From the NCBI RefSeq assembly GCF_018499875.1, contig NZ_JAHBAY010000011.1, positions 186,001 through 250,000 of the forward strand: DNA of 64,000 nt. Reading direction: 5' to 3'. The notes under the pieces are model-generated. The model was not told where the DNA came from and did not search any database. It was given only the letters and a program-made list of their open reading frames with translations. The DNA is from Kineosporia corallincola (lineage in GTDB: Bacteria > Actinomycetota > Actinomycetes > Actinomycetales > Kineosporiaceae). Positions 63,974-64,000 of the stretch are shown here, piece after piece. How positions within the stretch are numbered: the stretch's first letter is position 1; each line of letters starts with the position of its first letter. The translations under genes and the position numbers were made by a program.

Positions 63974-64000
63974 CCGCACCGCCGGGAAGAACCTCACCGA

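Overview
The window is high-G+C DNA (roughly 70 %) with the gene set of a mycelial or motile actinobacterium. The evidence is a mycothiol-linked Rv2466c-type reductase, IdeR/DmdR-type iron boxes, a Gram-positive Tad (Flp) pilus operon with a LysM-BTAD protein, an EspR-like regulator and frequent GTG/TTG or leaderless starts. A member of or near the Kineosporiaceae is plausible, but that is a guess from gene content. No rRNA, tRNA, CRISPR array, transposase or replication origin was seen.

Layout. 0-16 kb is mainly chromosomal housekeeping and envelope genes: MscS channel, prolyl oligopeptidase, MalQ, a pentapeptide-repeat protein, two membrane-anchored GH26-like glycosidases, a 51-aa secreted peptide, PepN, an Rv2466c-like reductase, RpiB, a PP2C/SpoIIE phosphatase and a beta-helix protein. 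15.9-27.5 kb is one tightly overlapping minus-strand Tad pilus operon: SAF/CpaB, TadZ, TadA, TadB, TadC, Flp pilin, TadE, TadE, TadG-like and LysM-BTAD. 27.7-32.4 kb holds a lipoprotein/secreted-protein pair, an FtsK/EccC-like protein that has lost its motor domains, a hypothetical gene and an SRPBCC protein.

33.4-50.4 kb is an iron/siderophore island. One IdeR box drives a lysine/ornithine N-hydroxylase, a 2352-aa NRPS and an MbtH protein. A second, divergent IdeR box drives, on one side, a heterodimeric ABC exporter, a flavin monooxygenase, an unknown protein and a siderophore-binding lipoprotein. On the other side it drives a FecCD permease remnant and a FecE-type ATPase. The NRPS is the strangest object in the window. 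It is one uninterrupted frame, yet its only recognisable carrier domain has Pro in place of the phosphopantetheine Ser, both condensation domains and the terminal epimerase-like domain have altered His motifs, and the second adenylation domain lacks its P-loop. Together with the broken permease this points to a decayed pathway or to a repurposed NRPS-like protein.

50.4-64 kb contains a LysE/Lrp pair, a GH114 glycosidase, an EamA transporter, an ImmA/IrrE peptidase - MAB_1171c-type membrane protein - EspR-like regulator triad, a ricin-type lectin protein, a D,D-carboxypeptidase, a third GH26 paralogue, an ECF sigma factor, a zinc alcohol dehydrogenase and a CDP-alcohol phosphatidyltransferase. 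The recurring theme is cell-envelope and extracellular polysaccharide handling, with iron acquisition as an accessory module.
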